Shown here: one piece after another, positions 1 to 7,964 of the stretch
How the letters are laid out: every line of letters starts with the position of its first letter
Position numbering within the stretch: position 1 is the first letter of the stretch
Assembly (NCBI GenBank): GCA_900473915.1
Contig: UCNG01000016.1
Location: 1 to 44,969 of the forward strand
Reading direction: 5' to 3'
Source of the DNA: Hyphomicrobiales bacterium
Lineage (GTDB): Bacteria > Pseudomonadota > Alphaproteobacteria > Rhizobiales > Rhizobiaceae
DNA: 44,969 nt
Program-made: the position numbers and the translations under genes
The notes under the pieces: model-generated
Told to the model about the DNA's origin: nothing
The model's input: the letters and a program-made list of their open reading frames with translations, nothing else
Databases searched by the model: none

Positions 1-1059
1 GGCGCTGGCTACTTCTACATCCCAGGCACCGAAACCTGCCTGCGCATCCATGGCTACGTTCGTTACGACGCCAAGGGCGGCGATGACGTCTATGCTCGCG
101 GCAGAGGTTTCATCGGTGCTGATGGCCGTTATCACATTAACGACGTTGATCGCGACACCTGGGGCAAGAACGCCCGTGCAACGCTTCGCTTCTCGACCGC
201 TTCGGAAACCGAACTCGGCACCCTGAAGACCTATATCGAAACCCGCTTCCAGTGGACCGATGGCGTTGACTCCGGTTCTACCGGCACGCTGCGTTATGGC
301 TACATCCAGCTCGGCGGTCTGCGCGTTGGCCTCGACGAATCGGCTTTCGTAACCTTCCCTGGTTATCTCGGCAACGTCATCAACGACGACGTGATCCTCG
401 CTGGCGGCTACCGCACCAACCTCATCAGCTACACCTTTACCGGCGGCAACGGCTTCTCGGCCATCCTGTCGCTTGAACAGGGTAACAAAGATGACGTTGA
501 CACCGGCGACTACGTCGACGTCAACACCGGTGCGGCATACACCATTTCCGGCACGATTGACGACTACATGCCGCACGTTGTGGGTGGTCTGAAGTATGCT
601 GGCGGCTGGGGCTCGATCGTCGGTGTCGCAGCTTACGACGCCTACAATGAAGAATGGGCTGGTAAGATCCGCGCAGACATCAACGTCACTGACCAGTTCT
701 CGGTCTGGGTGATGGGTGGCTACAAGTCCAACGACGATACCTATGAGTACGCCTACACGGATGCCAATGGCCGTGACCGCGGTATTCGCCAGATCAACAG
801 CTTCTACGGCACGTGGGGCGGCGATTGGGCTGTCTGGGGTGGCGCTGCTTACAAGGCAACCGAAAAGGCTACCTTCAACGTTCAGCTCGCTTACGACGAC
901 TCAGAAACCTTCGCAGCAACCGCAAACGTTGCCTACGAACTGGTTCCTGGCTTCACCATCACCCCGGAAGTTTCCTACACCAAGTGGGAAGACAAAAACT
1001 CTGTCCTGAAGGGCAAAGATGCTTTCCAGGGCATGGTCCGCTTCCAGCGCTCGTTCTAA
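1..1059 (+). CDS. omp2b: Omp2b-type porin, 5' end outside the window
   Basis: This is the C-terminal 352 residues of an outer-membrane porin that forms a trimeric beta-barrel for small hydrophilic solutes. The frame is open from base 1, so the signal peptide and first residues lie left of the window. Family landmarks are [20 protein letters not shown] at the left edge, the alternating amphipathic strands, [10 protein letters not shown], and the C-terminal FQRSF ending in phenylalanine as needed for BAM recognition. These match the porin_2 family of Brucella Omp2a/Omp2b and rhizobial RopA proteins. The surface loops differ from the Brucella sequences I remember, so this may be an Ochrobactrum-type ortholog. 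A later GTG at 391 is internal and is not the start. Whether it is omp2a or omp2b cannot be decided here. Confidence 0.93.
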   Translation, partial: GAGYFYIPGTETCLRIHGYVRYDAKGGDDVYARGRGFIGADGRYHINDVDRDTWGKNARATLRFSTASETELGTLKTYIETRFQWTDGVDSGSTGTLRYGYIQLGGLRVGLDESAFVTFPGYLGNVINDDVILAGGYRTNLISYTFTGGNGFSAILSLEQGNKDDVDTGDYVDVNTGAAYTISGTIDDYMPHVVGGLKYAGGWGSIVGVAAYDAYNEEWAGKIRADINVTDQFSVWVMGGYKSNDDTYEYAYTDANGRDRGIRQINSFYGTWGGDWAVWGGAAYKATEKATFNVQLAYDDSETFAATANVAYELVPGFTITPEVSYTKWEDKNSVLKGKDAFQGMVRFQRSF

Positions 1060-1081
1060 TCAGATCGACGCTTAAGCGAAA

Positions 1082-1107
1082 AGCGCCAACGGGAAACCGT
1101 TGGCGCT
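1082..1107 (+). terminator. Hairpin after the porin gene
   Basis: A perfect 11-bp stem (AGCGCCAACGG with its complement) closes on a GAAA tetraloop 22 bases after the porin stop. There is only a weak T-rich tail (CATTCATTT). It probably ends or stabilises the very abundant porin mRNA. Confidence 0.75.
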
Positions 1108-1337
1108 CATTCATTTGAAACACAGCTCACGAATGCGTGAACTTGATCCTTCAGAAATGGGGATTTCGAAAAGGATCGAAAACCGAGGGGAGTTGCGGGG
1201 GACGACAAAAGCTGGGGGCAGATACTGGTCTTTTAGAAAGGTCCAAACATGTCTCCGCATAAAGTTAGCTCACTTATCTTGTGTTCCGAGAATTATTTCA
1301 TTAGTTGTGCGTCTCATATATCTATGGGGGGCGTACA

Positions 1338-2264
1338 ATGATCGTCGTTGGGGAAACGAAGATCGACATGGGCGAAAAATTTACGCCGATAGTCGACTAC
1401 AACTTACAATACACATCCAGCAAAAGTCCGAACCACCGGCTTGTCGAGCAATTTTCGGTGGCGGAACTGACGGGGAAATACATCAACATCCTGTGGGATG
1501 ATGGGTCGCACAAGTATAATGTGAAGTCGTTTCTCGGCGAAATTGACGAGATTCTGAAAGGCGAGCGCTTTTCAGGTTTCGATCAGGAAATGCTCGACTC
1601 CGTCATCGGTTCGCTCCGTGAGCGCGGCAACAGCAATGCAACCATCAATAGAAAGATGGCTGCGCTGAGCAAGCTGCTGCGAAAGGCGCACAAGATGGGG
1701 GATATCTTCAATCTACCGGAATTTATCCGGCAGAAAGAGCGTGTAGGACGCATTCGATTCCTTGAATATGAGGAAGAAAAGCGCCTGTTCGCGGCGATCA
1801 AGTCGCGTTGCGAAGATAGCTACCGGCTTTCCCTGTTTCTTGTCGACACGGGCTGTCGTCTCGGGGAAGCAATTGGCGTTACCTGGAACGATATTCAGGA
1901 TCACCGGGTAACGTTCTGGCTCACCAAATCGAATCGCAGCCGCACTGTTCCCCTCACCCGTCGTGCCCGCAAGGCAGCACATATCCCGCATGAAAAGCTC
2001 AAAGGCCCCTTCTCCATGCTCAATCAGGTCAGGTTCCGCCAGATCTGGAATGAAGCGAAGATGGAAGTCGGGCTGGGCACGGACGATCAGGTCGTTCCGC
2101 ATATTCTGCGCCATACCTGTGCATCTCGTTTGGTTCGGGGCGGGATCGATATCCGTCGTGTTCAAATGTGGCTGGGTCACCAAACCCTGCAGATGACCAT
2201 GCGTTACGCTCATCTGGCGACACATGACCTCGATTCCTGTGTGAAAGTGCTCGAAGTCCATTAA
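1338..2264 (+). CDS. Tyrosine recombinase / phage-type integrase
   Basis: A 308-residue site-specific recombinase of the XerC/D-integrase superfamily. The ATG at 1338 follows a run of six G about seven bases upstream and is preferred to a TTG at 1305. Residues about 45-115 resemble the SAM-like core-binding domain. The catalytic domain follows with all expected residues: R174 (TGCRLGEA), K197 (LTKSNRSR), H255 and R258 (HILRHTCASRL), H281 (WLGHQ) and the nucleophile Y290 (MRYAHL). The gene therefore looks intact and probably active. It stands alone: no excisionase, repressor, phage genes or tRNA target was seen nearby. It is shorter than most phage integrases because it lacks an arm-binding domain. 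Its substrate is unknown. Confidence 0.9.
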   Translation: MIVVGETKIDMGEKFTPIVDYNLQYTSSKSPNHRLVEQFSVAELTGKYINILWDDGSHKYNVKSFLGEIDEILKGERFSGFDQEMLDSVIGSLRERGNSNATINRKMAALSKLLRKAHKMGDIFNLPEFIRQKERVGRIRFLEYEEEKRLFAAIKSRCEDSYRLSLFLVDTGCRLGEAIGVTWNDIQDHRVTFWLTKSNRSRTVPLTRRARKAAHIPHEKLKGPFSMLNQVRFRQIWNEAKMEVGLGTDDQVVPHILRHTCASRLVRGGIDIRRVQMWLGHQTLQMTMRYAHLATHDLDSCVKVLEVH

Positions 2265-2779
2265 AACATATCCCGCAAGCGTGAAACTGCTTTCGGAACA
2301 AGACCGCATGAACCAAATGAATAAGGCATTTCCAATGCTTCAGGAAATGCCGCATGAGCCTGAAGCAAAAGGCGATGCTGTGCGAAAATGGTTGCTTTCG
2401 GAAGACGGAGCGCAAGCTACTTAAGATACAAAAGCGCCGAAACGCGAGAACTTGTCGTTTGGGGCCATAGATGACCACTTTTGTATCGGATTCCATGCTT
2501 CCGCTGTTGTGTTTGACACCAGCAAATAGCAACGGACGTGACGATTACCTGGCGGATTAGACATCCAGATTTCAGCCCGGAGCCATTTTTCCGCGTTCGT
2601 GATACCATTCCCTGACGGACCACTGGCCCGATCAGTTTCCTATTATTCGGCGCGCACCAAATCATTGTGATGGCACCGGCCCATACAAGTTGCTATGCCT
2701 TTCCTGGCAGGACAGACGCGGGTAGCCTTCGATCTGCCTCATCATATTGTGCCGGACCGAGAATCGACTGGGAATCGTC
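2265..2779. other. Gene-poor interval between integrase and aminotransferase
   Basis: About 515 bases without a convincing gene. It holds a perfect 9-bp inverted repeat, GGCATTTCC and GGAAATGCC at 2325-2333 and 2343-2351. The motif GCTTTCGGAA recurs at about 2289 and 2394. Segments near 2360-2400 (AGCAAAAG then GCGAAAATGG) faintly resemble the dispersed repeat seen at 7906, 32415, 34732 and 44906. An 82-codon minus-strand ORF (2417-2665) has no recognisable features and is not called. The interval could contain an attachment-site remnant or repeat debris. Confidence 0.5.
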
Positions 2780-3910
2780 ATGGGATCGCCTCGCCTTACA
2801 CCGCTCGTTGCAAATCTGCCCTCCACCGTTCCTTTTACCGGCCCTGAAACGCTGGAACTGCAACGCGGAAAACCTTTCCGCGCGAGAATCGGTGCGAATG
2901 AGAGCAGTTTCGGACCAGCGCCCTCCGTCCTTGAGGCAATTCGGACGGAATCAACCGAAATCTGGAAGTATGGCGACCCGGAAAATTACGACTTGCGTCA
3001 CGCCATTGCCGCACATCACAGAGTGAAACCTGAAAATATCATGCCCGGAGCGGGCGTTGATGCCTTGCTTGGCCTTGTGGTCAGGCAATATATTCAGGAA
3101 GGTGACAGGGTCATCAACTCCCTCGGCGGCTATCCGACTTTCAACTACCATGTTGCCGGTTATGGCGGCAAACTGATCACCGTCCCCTATATCAATGACA
3201 AGTCGGATCTGGACGGTCTGATAGATGCGACGCGCGAGCAAGATGCCGCGATCTTGTATCTCGCCAACCCGGATAATCCGATGGGGACCTGGCATGAAGG
3301 CTCGGACATCCAGTCCTTCATCGAGCGCATCCCCGAAACCACGATGCTTGTTCTGGATGAGGCCTATTGCGAAACCGGACCAGCTTCTGCCTTTCCGCCT
3401 TTCGAAACCGACCGCCCGAATATTCTTCGGATGCGTACTTTTTCCAAAGCCTATGGTCTTGCGGGCATTCGGTGCGGTTATGTTGTCGGCAACGCCGATG
3501 CCATCAAATGTTTCGACAAGATTCGCGATCATTTCGCAGTCAATCGTCTCGCACAGGCGGCGGCTATCGCGGCTCTCAAGGATCAGGCCTATTTGCACGG
3601 TGTGGTGGCGAAAATTCAGGCCGGGCGGGATCGAATCGCTGCAATCGCCGAAGCAAACGGCCTGTCAGCAATCCCATCCGCCACGAATTTCGTCACCATC
3701 GATTGCGGCAAAGATGGAGCGTTTGCCACGGCAGTGCTGAACGGACTTCTAGCACGGGACATTTTCGTTCGCAAACCCGGCGCGCCAATTCTCGATCGCT
3801 GCATTCGGGTGAGTGTCGGCGTTGACGAACAGCTCGACCTCTTGGAGGCCGCTCTTCCTGCGGTCCTGGAGGATGCCAGGAAACACGCAAAGCTTCGGGA
3901 AACGGCCTGA
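2780..3910 (+). CDS. PLP-dependent class I/II aminotransferase, HisC-like
   Basis: A 376-residue fold-type I aminotransferase close to the histidinol-phosphate aminotransferase branch. Visible features are the N-terminal substrate region ANESSFGP, the cofactor-loop region PGAGVDALLG, NPDNPMGTW, the aspartate in LDEAYCE, and the Schiff-base lysine K223 in RTFSKAYGLAGIRCGY. The C-terminal arginine lies in RCIRVSVG. The ATG at 2780 is chosen over an in-frame TTG at 2747, although the ribosome site is weak. It ends 15 bases before the DUF423 gene, probably co-transcribed. No other histidine genes are nearby and paralogues of hisC are common in this group, so the substrate is left open. Confidence 0.88.
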   Translation: MGSPRLTPLVANLPSTVPFTGPETLELQRGKPFRARIGANESSFGPAPSVLEAIRTESTEIWKYGDPENYDLRHAIAAHHRVKPENIMPGAGVDALLGLVVRQYIQEGDRVINSLGGYPTFNYHVAGYGGKLITVPYINDKSDLDGLIDATREQDAAILYLANPDNPMGTWHEGSDIQSFIERIPETTMLVLDEAYCETGPASAFPPFETDRPNILRMRTFSKAYGLAGIRCGYVVGNADAIKCFDKIRDHFAVNRLAQAAAIAALKDQAYLHGVVAKIQAGRDRIAAIAEANGLSAIPSATNFVTIDCGKDGAFATAVLNGLLARDIFVRKPGAPILDRCIRVSVGVDEQLDLLEAALPAVLEDARKHAKLRETA

Positions 3911-3925
3911 ACAGCGGAGCCATAT

Positions 3926-4300
3926 ATGCAGATTCAACCCGATAGCCGCCCGAAGAACATTCTTTTCAGCACCCTTGCCGGGCTAACCGGCGCCCTTGCG
4001 ATTGCCGCTTATGCGGGTGCGGCCCATGGCGGCGATAATCATCTGGGCAATATTGCGCCGCTGCTTCTCGGCCATGCGCCCGCATTTCTGGTACTGTCGC
4101 TCATTGCGCCGACGAGCCGCACGGCTTATGCGGGCGGCGCATTACTTGTTATCGGTCTCGCCTTGTTCTGCGGCGATCTGTTCATGCGTGACATGACCGG
4201 CGACCGTCTTTTCCCGATGGCCGCACCGACCGGCGGGTCGTTGATGATACTCGGCTGGCTTGCCGTGGCTGTCACGGGTTGGTTCTCACGAACCAAATAA
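3926..4300 (+). CDS. DUF423 family small membrane protein
   Basis: A 124-residue integral membrane protein of the DUF423 (YgdD-like) family, function unknown. Four hydrophobic segments lie at about 12-32, 45-62, 68-86 and 98-118. The family signature is clear in the second half: CGDLFMRDMTG followed by FPMAAPTGGSLMILGWLA. It starts 15 bases after the aminotransferase with GGAGC just upstream of its ATG, which suggests one transcript. A strong hairpin at 4301 ends the pair. Confidence 0.88.
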   Translation: MQIQPDSRPKNILFSTLAGLTGALAIAAYAGAAHGGDNHLGNIAPLLLGHAPAFLVLSLIAPTSRTAYAGGALLVIGLALFCGDLFMRDMTGDRLFPMAAPTGGSLMILGWLAVAVTGWFSRTK

Positions 4301-4323
4301 AAAGGGGCCGGAGGGGCCCCTTT
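4301..4323. terminator. Bidirectional intrinsic terminator
   Basis: AAAGGGGCC pairs with GGCCCCTTT across a five-base loop, with T-rich flanks on both strands. It starts right after the DUF423 stop and faces the convergent gene ending at 4347, so it can serve both. Confidence 0.88.
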
Positions 4324-4346
4324 CTCGTCAGATGGTCCTGATCAGA

Positions 4347-4994
4347 TCAGGAATTGCCCTTCAGGCGGGCGTTGCAGAGGCTGTAGTAACCGCCGCCCTT
4401 CTGTACCCACTTCAAGCCGCCGAGAGCGTTCGCATCTTTCAGGGCATGATATTGTTCGAGGCAGGTGTGCATACGAGCCTTGCCAGCTGATTCACTGGAA
4501 TATTTCGTCGACACGGCTGTCGGGAACTTCACGCCTTTCGGCGCAGCAACTGTTGGGGCAGCAGGTTCACTGTTGCCATCCGTGGTAAGTGCAACCGGAT
4601 CAGCACCCGGACCGCACTCGGCCTTGCGGAAATCGTTCCACTTCGCGCCATTATCCGTGCCAGCGTCCTTAGCTGCCTGATACTTGGCACTGCACTGCTT
4701 CATCGTCAGGCCCTTGGCGCTGTCGTCTGCTGCAGGAGCAGCGGCCGCCTTTTTGGCTGGAGCAGCAGGTGCGGGCGCAGCCGGAGCAGCCGCGGCGTCT
4801 GCATCGTCGCCACATTGAGCCTTGCGGAAATCGTTCCACTTCATGTTGCCGAGCGTGCCAGCATCCTTGGCAGACTGATACTTTGCGCTACATTCCTTCA
4901 TCGTCAACGCATTGGCAGGCGATGAAAAGGCAAATGCAGCAGCACTCATGATGATGGCCGTGCCGGCCATGGCGGTTATGGTTCGAATAGACAT
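4347..4994 (-). CDS. Secreted protein with repeated Cys/Trp motif
   Basis: A 215-residue exported protein. The ATG at 4994 is preferred because GGGAG lies eight bases upstream; the frame stays open to 5096. Residues 1-29 form a signal peptide ending SSPANA. The mature part contains two near-identical modules at about 30-62 and 96-128 built on TMKxCSAKYQxAKDAGT and KWNDFRKAxC, joined by an Ala/Pro/Lys linker. A third, diverged module at about 174-210 keeps MHTCLEQYHALKDAN and GLKW. Each module has a Cys pair, so periplasmic disulfides are likely. I do not recognise a characterised function; such repeat proteins are common but unnamed in Rhizobiales. Confidence 0.85.
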   Translation of the reverse strand: MSIRTITAMAGTAIIMSAAAFAFSSPANALTMKECSAKYQSAKDAGTLGNMKWNDFRKAQCGDDADAAAAPAAPAPAAPAKKAAAAPAADDSAKGLTMKQCSAKYQAAKDAGTDNGAKWNDFRKAECGPGADPVALTTDGNSEPAAPTVAAPKGVKFPTAVSTKYSSESAGKARMHTCLEQYHALKDANALGGLKWVQKGGGYYSLCNARLKGNS

Positions 4995-5294
4995 CTTGTC
5001 ACTCCCTATCGAATGCAGTCCTTCGATCGCCCGGCATCCATTCACACCTTGCGATCTTTCTAATACAGAAGAACGGTAGATGTCATTGTTGCTCACACCC
5101 GTTCCGTTTTGTCATCATTGCGCTTCGCAAAGTTGACTGTCAATCAGTTGGCCAATATTACCCTAAACTCCAATACAAATTTTCTAACGGGCTTTCTTTG
5201 CTCGTTATGGTCATGCGGGTGCCATGAAGTAGAAATACAGTACTTCCTATCCCATGTCCGATTTTTATTCGAACAGAGTTAAAATCCGAGGACG
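4995..5294. other. Divergent intergenic region
   Basis: A 300-base region between divergent genes that must contain promoters for both. The part at 5140-5290 is AT-rich compared with its surroundings. A short inverted repeat (GAAGTA, then TACTTC nine bases later) lies near 5226-5246. No RNA gene or clear factor site was recognised. Confidence 0.4.
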
Positions 5295-5822
5295 ATGCGG
5301 TCGATGAAGCGGATCATGATTATAGGCGGTGCCGGTTCGGGAAAATCAAGCCTTGCGCGCAGACTTGGCGACCTCACCGGCTTACCGGTCGTGCATATCG
5401 ATACCCTTTATTGGCAGCCCGGCTGGAGGATGCGATCACGTGACGAGATCGGTCGCCTCACCAACGAAGCGGCAAATCAGGACGCATGGATATTTGAGGG
5501 CAATCATAGCGAAACTATGAACTACCGCGCCTCACGTGCAGATATGCTCGTTTTTCTCGACCTGTCGACCGCGCGTCGCCTATGGCGCGTAGTCAAAAGA
5601 ACGGCAATCCACTACGGGCGTGCACGCCCGGACATGGCGGAAGGATGTGTAGAGCGTTTCGACTGGGATTTCATGAAATGGGTGGCGGGTTACCGCAAGG
5701 ATGGCCGCATTCGCGCGTTGGCATTTATGGAAAAAGCGCCGCAACATCTTATCAAGCATCATTTGCGCAGTCCGCGGGAGGTGAAACGCTTCCTCGCGCA
5801 GATGTCACGCGAAATAAATTAA
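5295..5822 (+). CDS. P-loop ATPase, FlaR/adenylate-kinase-like
   Basis: A 175-residue P-loop protein of the AAA/adenylate-kinase-like group often annotated as DNA topology modulation protein FlaR. Walker A is GGAGSGKSS at residues 11-19. A substrate-side region HIDTLYWQPGW and the acidic WIFEGNHSET follow, and LVFLDLSTARRLWRVVKR carries the hydrophobic strand and an Arg-rich lid typical of small nucleotide kinases. Two starts are possible: ATG 5295, which is close to GAGG, or ATG 5304, which gives MKRIMIIGG. The cellular role is not known; the FlaR name comes from homology only. Confidence 0.82.
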   Translation: MRSMKRIMIIGGAGSGKSSLARRLGDLTGLPVVHIDTLYWQPGWRMRSRDEIGRLTNEAANQDAWIFEGNHSETMNYRASRADMLVFLDLSTARRLWRVVKRTAIHYGRARPDMAEGCVERFDWDFMKWVAGYRKDGRIRALAFMEKAPQHLIKHHLRSPREVKRFLAQMSREIN

Positions 5823-6041
5823 AACAATCTGCCCTTCCAATTGCGGTAAATCCACAAAGCCGACCTTGAAATAACAATATTGCAAGTCGTGCGCAGGGTC
5901 GAAACGGCTGCTATATTTAGCTGTCTCCCAAGACTTGACGCTGCGTGCTATGGTCTGCACAGCGCGAACACATACCGGAACTCGTTCCGGCACCACACTT
6001 TTTGCCGGATCGCCGGCTTCTCGCTGTTCTGGAGTTTCGCC

Positions 6042-6695
6042 GTGGCCGATATCACTGATAACGCCGCCCCCCTCATCGATGCGCCCAAAGCCGCCGCGTT
6101 CGACCGTCACCGCCTCTATGAAGATGCGATGGCGATGTTGATCGGCACATCCTTCATCGCACTCGGCATCACGCTTTACAGTCAGGCGATGCTGATGACG
6201 GGCAGCACCGCCGGTATTGCCCTTCTTATCCAGTATGCCACGGGCACGGAATTCGGATTGCTCTATTTCCTGATCAATCTGCCGTTTTATTATTTCGCCG
6301 TGCGCCGCATGGGCTGGGCTTTCACAATCAGGACATTCGTCGCTGTAGCTATGATGTCAGCTTTTGCCCGCCTGATGCCGTTGAGTGTCGATTTTTCAAG
6401 CGTTAACCCGCTTTTCGCCGCCCTCATGGGCGGCACCTTGATGGGCATGGGCGTGCTGGCGCTCTTCCGCCACCGCTCGGGCGTCGGCGGCGTCAATATT
6501 CTGGCGCTTTATCTGCAAGACGCCTATGGAATAAGGGCTGGCTGGTTCCAGCTCGGCCTCGATGTCCTGATTATGCTGGCTTCCCTGTTCTTTATCCCAT
6601 GGGAAAACATGGCGCTTTCCCTGATCGGCGCGGTTGCCATGAACCTCATCATCGCGATCAACCACAAGCCTGGTCGCTATCTCGGCATAAGCTGA
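6042..6695 (+). CDS. YitT/DUF161 family membrane protein
   Basis: A 217-residue inner-membrane protein of the YitT (DUF161) family. The GTG at 6042 is preferred because GGAG lies seven bases upstream and the sequence before it looks non-coding; an upstream frame stays open to 5880. Five to six hydrophobic helices begin at about residue 30. Family motifs include ALGITLYSQAMLMTGSTAGIA near the N-terminus and RHRSGVGGVNILALYLQ in the centre. Members are often called membrane transporters without proven substrate. It lacks the C-terminal soluble DUF2179 domain found in Bacillus YitT. Confidence 0.84.
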   Translation: MADITDNAAPLIDAPKAAAFDRHRLYEDAMAMLIGTSFIALGITLYSQAMLMTGSTAGIALLIQYATGTEFGLLYFLINLPFYYFAVRRMGWAFTIRTFVAVAMMSAFARLMPLSVDFSSVNPLFAALMGGTLMGMGVLALFRHRSGVGGVNILALYLQDAYGIRAGWFQLGLDVLIMLASLFFIPWENMALSLIGAVAMNLIIAINHKPGRYLGIS

Positions 6696-6699
6696 ACAA

Positions 6700-6724
6700 A
6701 AAAGCCGCCGGAAGGGCGGCTTTT
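6700..6724 (+). terminator. Intrinsic terminator of the YitT gene
   Basis: AAAAGCCGCC pairs with GGCGGCTTTT across a five-base loop. It lies a few bases after the stop at 6695 and before the convergent gene ending at 6744. Confidence 0.88.
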
Positions 6725-6743
6725 GTCATGGCGGAGGAACTCG

Positions 6744-7001
6744 TCAGTGGGTGGTCATCCACTCACGTGCGCCGCGCAGGGCTGCTGCCAGCTCGCCCTT
6801 GCTCATTGTAGCGGCCACCTGGTTGCGCATGCGGGCTGCCTTTTCGCTGCCGCGGATGGCGGCAATGTTCAGCCATTTATGCGCTTCGATCACGTCAATC
6901 TCGCAATCACGGCCGATGGCAAATTTCATACCCATTTCCAGAAGAATGCGATCCTGTGCGATTGCGTTGTTCTTATTCGTAAAGCTCTGAAACTGTGCCA
7001 T
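6744..7001 (-). CDS. Short Sel1-like repeat protein
   Basis: An 85-residue protein with a single helical pair resembling a Sel1/TPR-like unit: LLEMGMKFAIGRDCEIDVIEAHKWLNIAAIRG followed by a charged helix with MSKGELAAAL (quoted in part here: MGMKFAIGRDCEID, AHKWLNIAAIRG). Small proteins of this form recur in Rhizobiales. The ATG at 7001 has AGGGA upstream. It has no signal peptide, so it is probably cytoplasmic. Function is unknown; a protein-binding role is inferred from the fold class only. Confidence 0.78.
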   Translation of the reverse strand: MAQFQSFTNKNNAIAQDRILLEMGMKFAIGRDCEIDVIEAHKWLNIAAIRGSEKAARMRNQVAATMSKGELAAALRGAREWMTTH

Positions 7002-7504
7002 TTTCTTTGTCCCTGTTAAATCCCGAGAACCGTCCGGTCTTTGTTTTCAAAGCCTGATTTTCCAGCTTCGAAACCGCCGTCTCTATCGTTCCGTTCATGC
7101 TTTCAAATCTAGGGGAAAGGGTTGAAATGCGCGTTAAACCAGATGCTTAACGAGCAACCAACAAAATCCGAACAAGGGGTAAACTTGGGATTTTGTTAAA
7201 CATGCAAGTTCCGTCGATTGCTGGATTTTCACGAAAATTCGATTCAAATCCAAATTCTGGAACGAAACCAGTTGCTAACTATAGGCAACTTTCGAAAGCG
7301 ACGAATGCATGAAAAAGGCGGCATCCGACATGCCTCGAGAGAGGCAAACATTCCTCTTCCGCTTCGTGCGAAACTGGATTACGTTTACGTTTGCGTAAGT
7401 TGGGCGGAGGTCGGGAGGCGTCCGCCAAACTTGTGAAACACATCATGGTGGTTTCATCGCTGCGACCGGCAGAACCGGAGTTCGCGGCGAATTGGGAGGA
7501 AAGA
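7002..7504. other. Intergenic region with candidate regulatory palindrome
   Basis: About 500 bases between the divergent Sel1-like and DUF2147 genes. The middle (7100-7310) is AT-rich and has no coding signal. The only structured element I can support is the palindromic sequence at 7379-7398, listed separately. Short plus-strand reading frames here lack ribosome sites. Confidence 0.4.
7379..7398 (+). promoter_or_regulatory. LiuR-like (MerR-type) candidate operator
   Basis: TTACGTTTACGTTTGCGTAA is a 20-base element with TTACG/CGTAA ends around a TTTACGTTT core, 106 bases before the DUF2147 ATG. It resembles the TTTACGTTTACGTAAA type site attributed to LiuR-like MerR regulators of branched-chain amino acid and fatty acid catabolism. 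The match is by eye only. Confidence 0.35.
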
Positions 7505-7852
7505 ATGTTCCGCACACTTATTCTTGGAATGACGCTTGCAGCCACCTTTGCCGCGCCTGCCCTCGCCGAGGAAGGCATTGTCGGCACGTGGAAGCGCCCG
7601 AACGGCACGATCATCAGTTATGCATCCTGCGGCGCCAACAAGTTCTGCGGTACGGTGCAGACCGGCGAGTACAAGGGCAAGTCCATTGGCACGATGTCGG
7701 GCACCGGCGGCAGCTACAAGGGCGAAGTCAACAAGCTCGACGAAGGCAAAACCTATACCGGCAAGGCAAGCGTCAAGGGTAATACGCTTTCACTCTCCGG
7801 CTGCGTGATGGGCGGTCTGATCTGCAAAAGCGAGAGCCTGACGCGCCAGTAA
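7505..7852 (+). CDS. DUF2147 family secreted protein
   Basis: A 115-residue exported protein. The ATG at 7505 has GGGAGGAA upstream. Residues 1-21 are a signal peptide ending ALA. The mature part begins with EEGIVGTWKRPNGTIISYASC, the usual DUF2147 opening of a beta-rich lipocalin-like fold, followed by SCGANKFCG and a second Cys pair in SGCVMGGLICKS. Four cysteines suggest two disulfides in the periplasm. Length is normal for the family. Function is unknown. A candidate operator lies about 106 bases upstream and a strong terminator follows, so it is a single-gene unit. Confidence 0.87.
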   Translation: MFRTLILGMTLAATFAAPALAEEGIVGTWKRPNGTIISYASCGANKFCGTVQTGEYKGKSIGTMSGTGGSYKGEVNKLDEGKTYTGKASVKGNTLSLSGCVMGGLICKSESLTRQ

Positions 7853-7873
7853 TTCAGCGAAACATGGAATCAA

Positions 7874-7899
7874 AAAGGGCGGCGTCATGGCCGCCCTTT
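7874..7899 (+). terminator. Intrinsic terminator of the DUF2147 gene
   Basis: A perfect 10-bp stem (AAAGGGCGGC with GCCGCCCTTT) with a six-base loop and a pyrimidine tail TTTCTTCTT. Confidence 0.9.
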
Positions 7900-7905
7900 C
7901 TTCTT

Positions 7906-7961
7906 GGAGCATTTCCAGCAAAAGCGTGAAACGGTTTTGCGTTGGAAAATGCGACAAAACC
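7906..7961 (-). repeat. Dispersed intergenic repeat, half copy (copy A)
   Basis: On the minus strand this reads TTTTGTCGCATTTTCCAACG, then CAAAACCGTTTCACGC, then TTTTGCTGGAAATGCTCC. It matches the right half of the repeats at 32415, 34732 and 44906. It lies just after the DUF2147 terminator and before the end of the convergent GST gene. It resembles the short palindromic intergenic families of Brucella and rhizobia (Bru-RS/RIME type); the exact family is not assigned. Confidence 0.75.
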
Positions 7962-7964
7962 TGC

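Noticed and set aside
2417-2665. 82-codon minus-strand ORF after the integrase
   Set aside because: No ribosome site, no family features, odd composition rich in Cys, Trp and Arg; treated as non-coding.
2780-3910. Naming the aminotransferase hisC outright
   Set aside because: No other histidine genes are adjacent and this group usually has several HisC-like paralogues, so only HisC-like is claimed.
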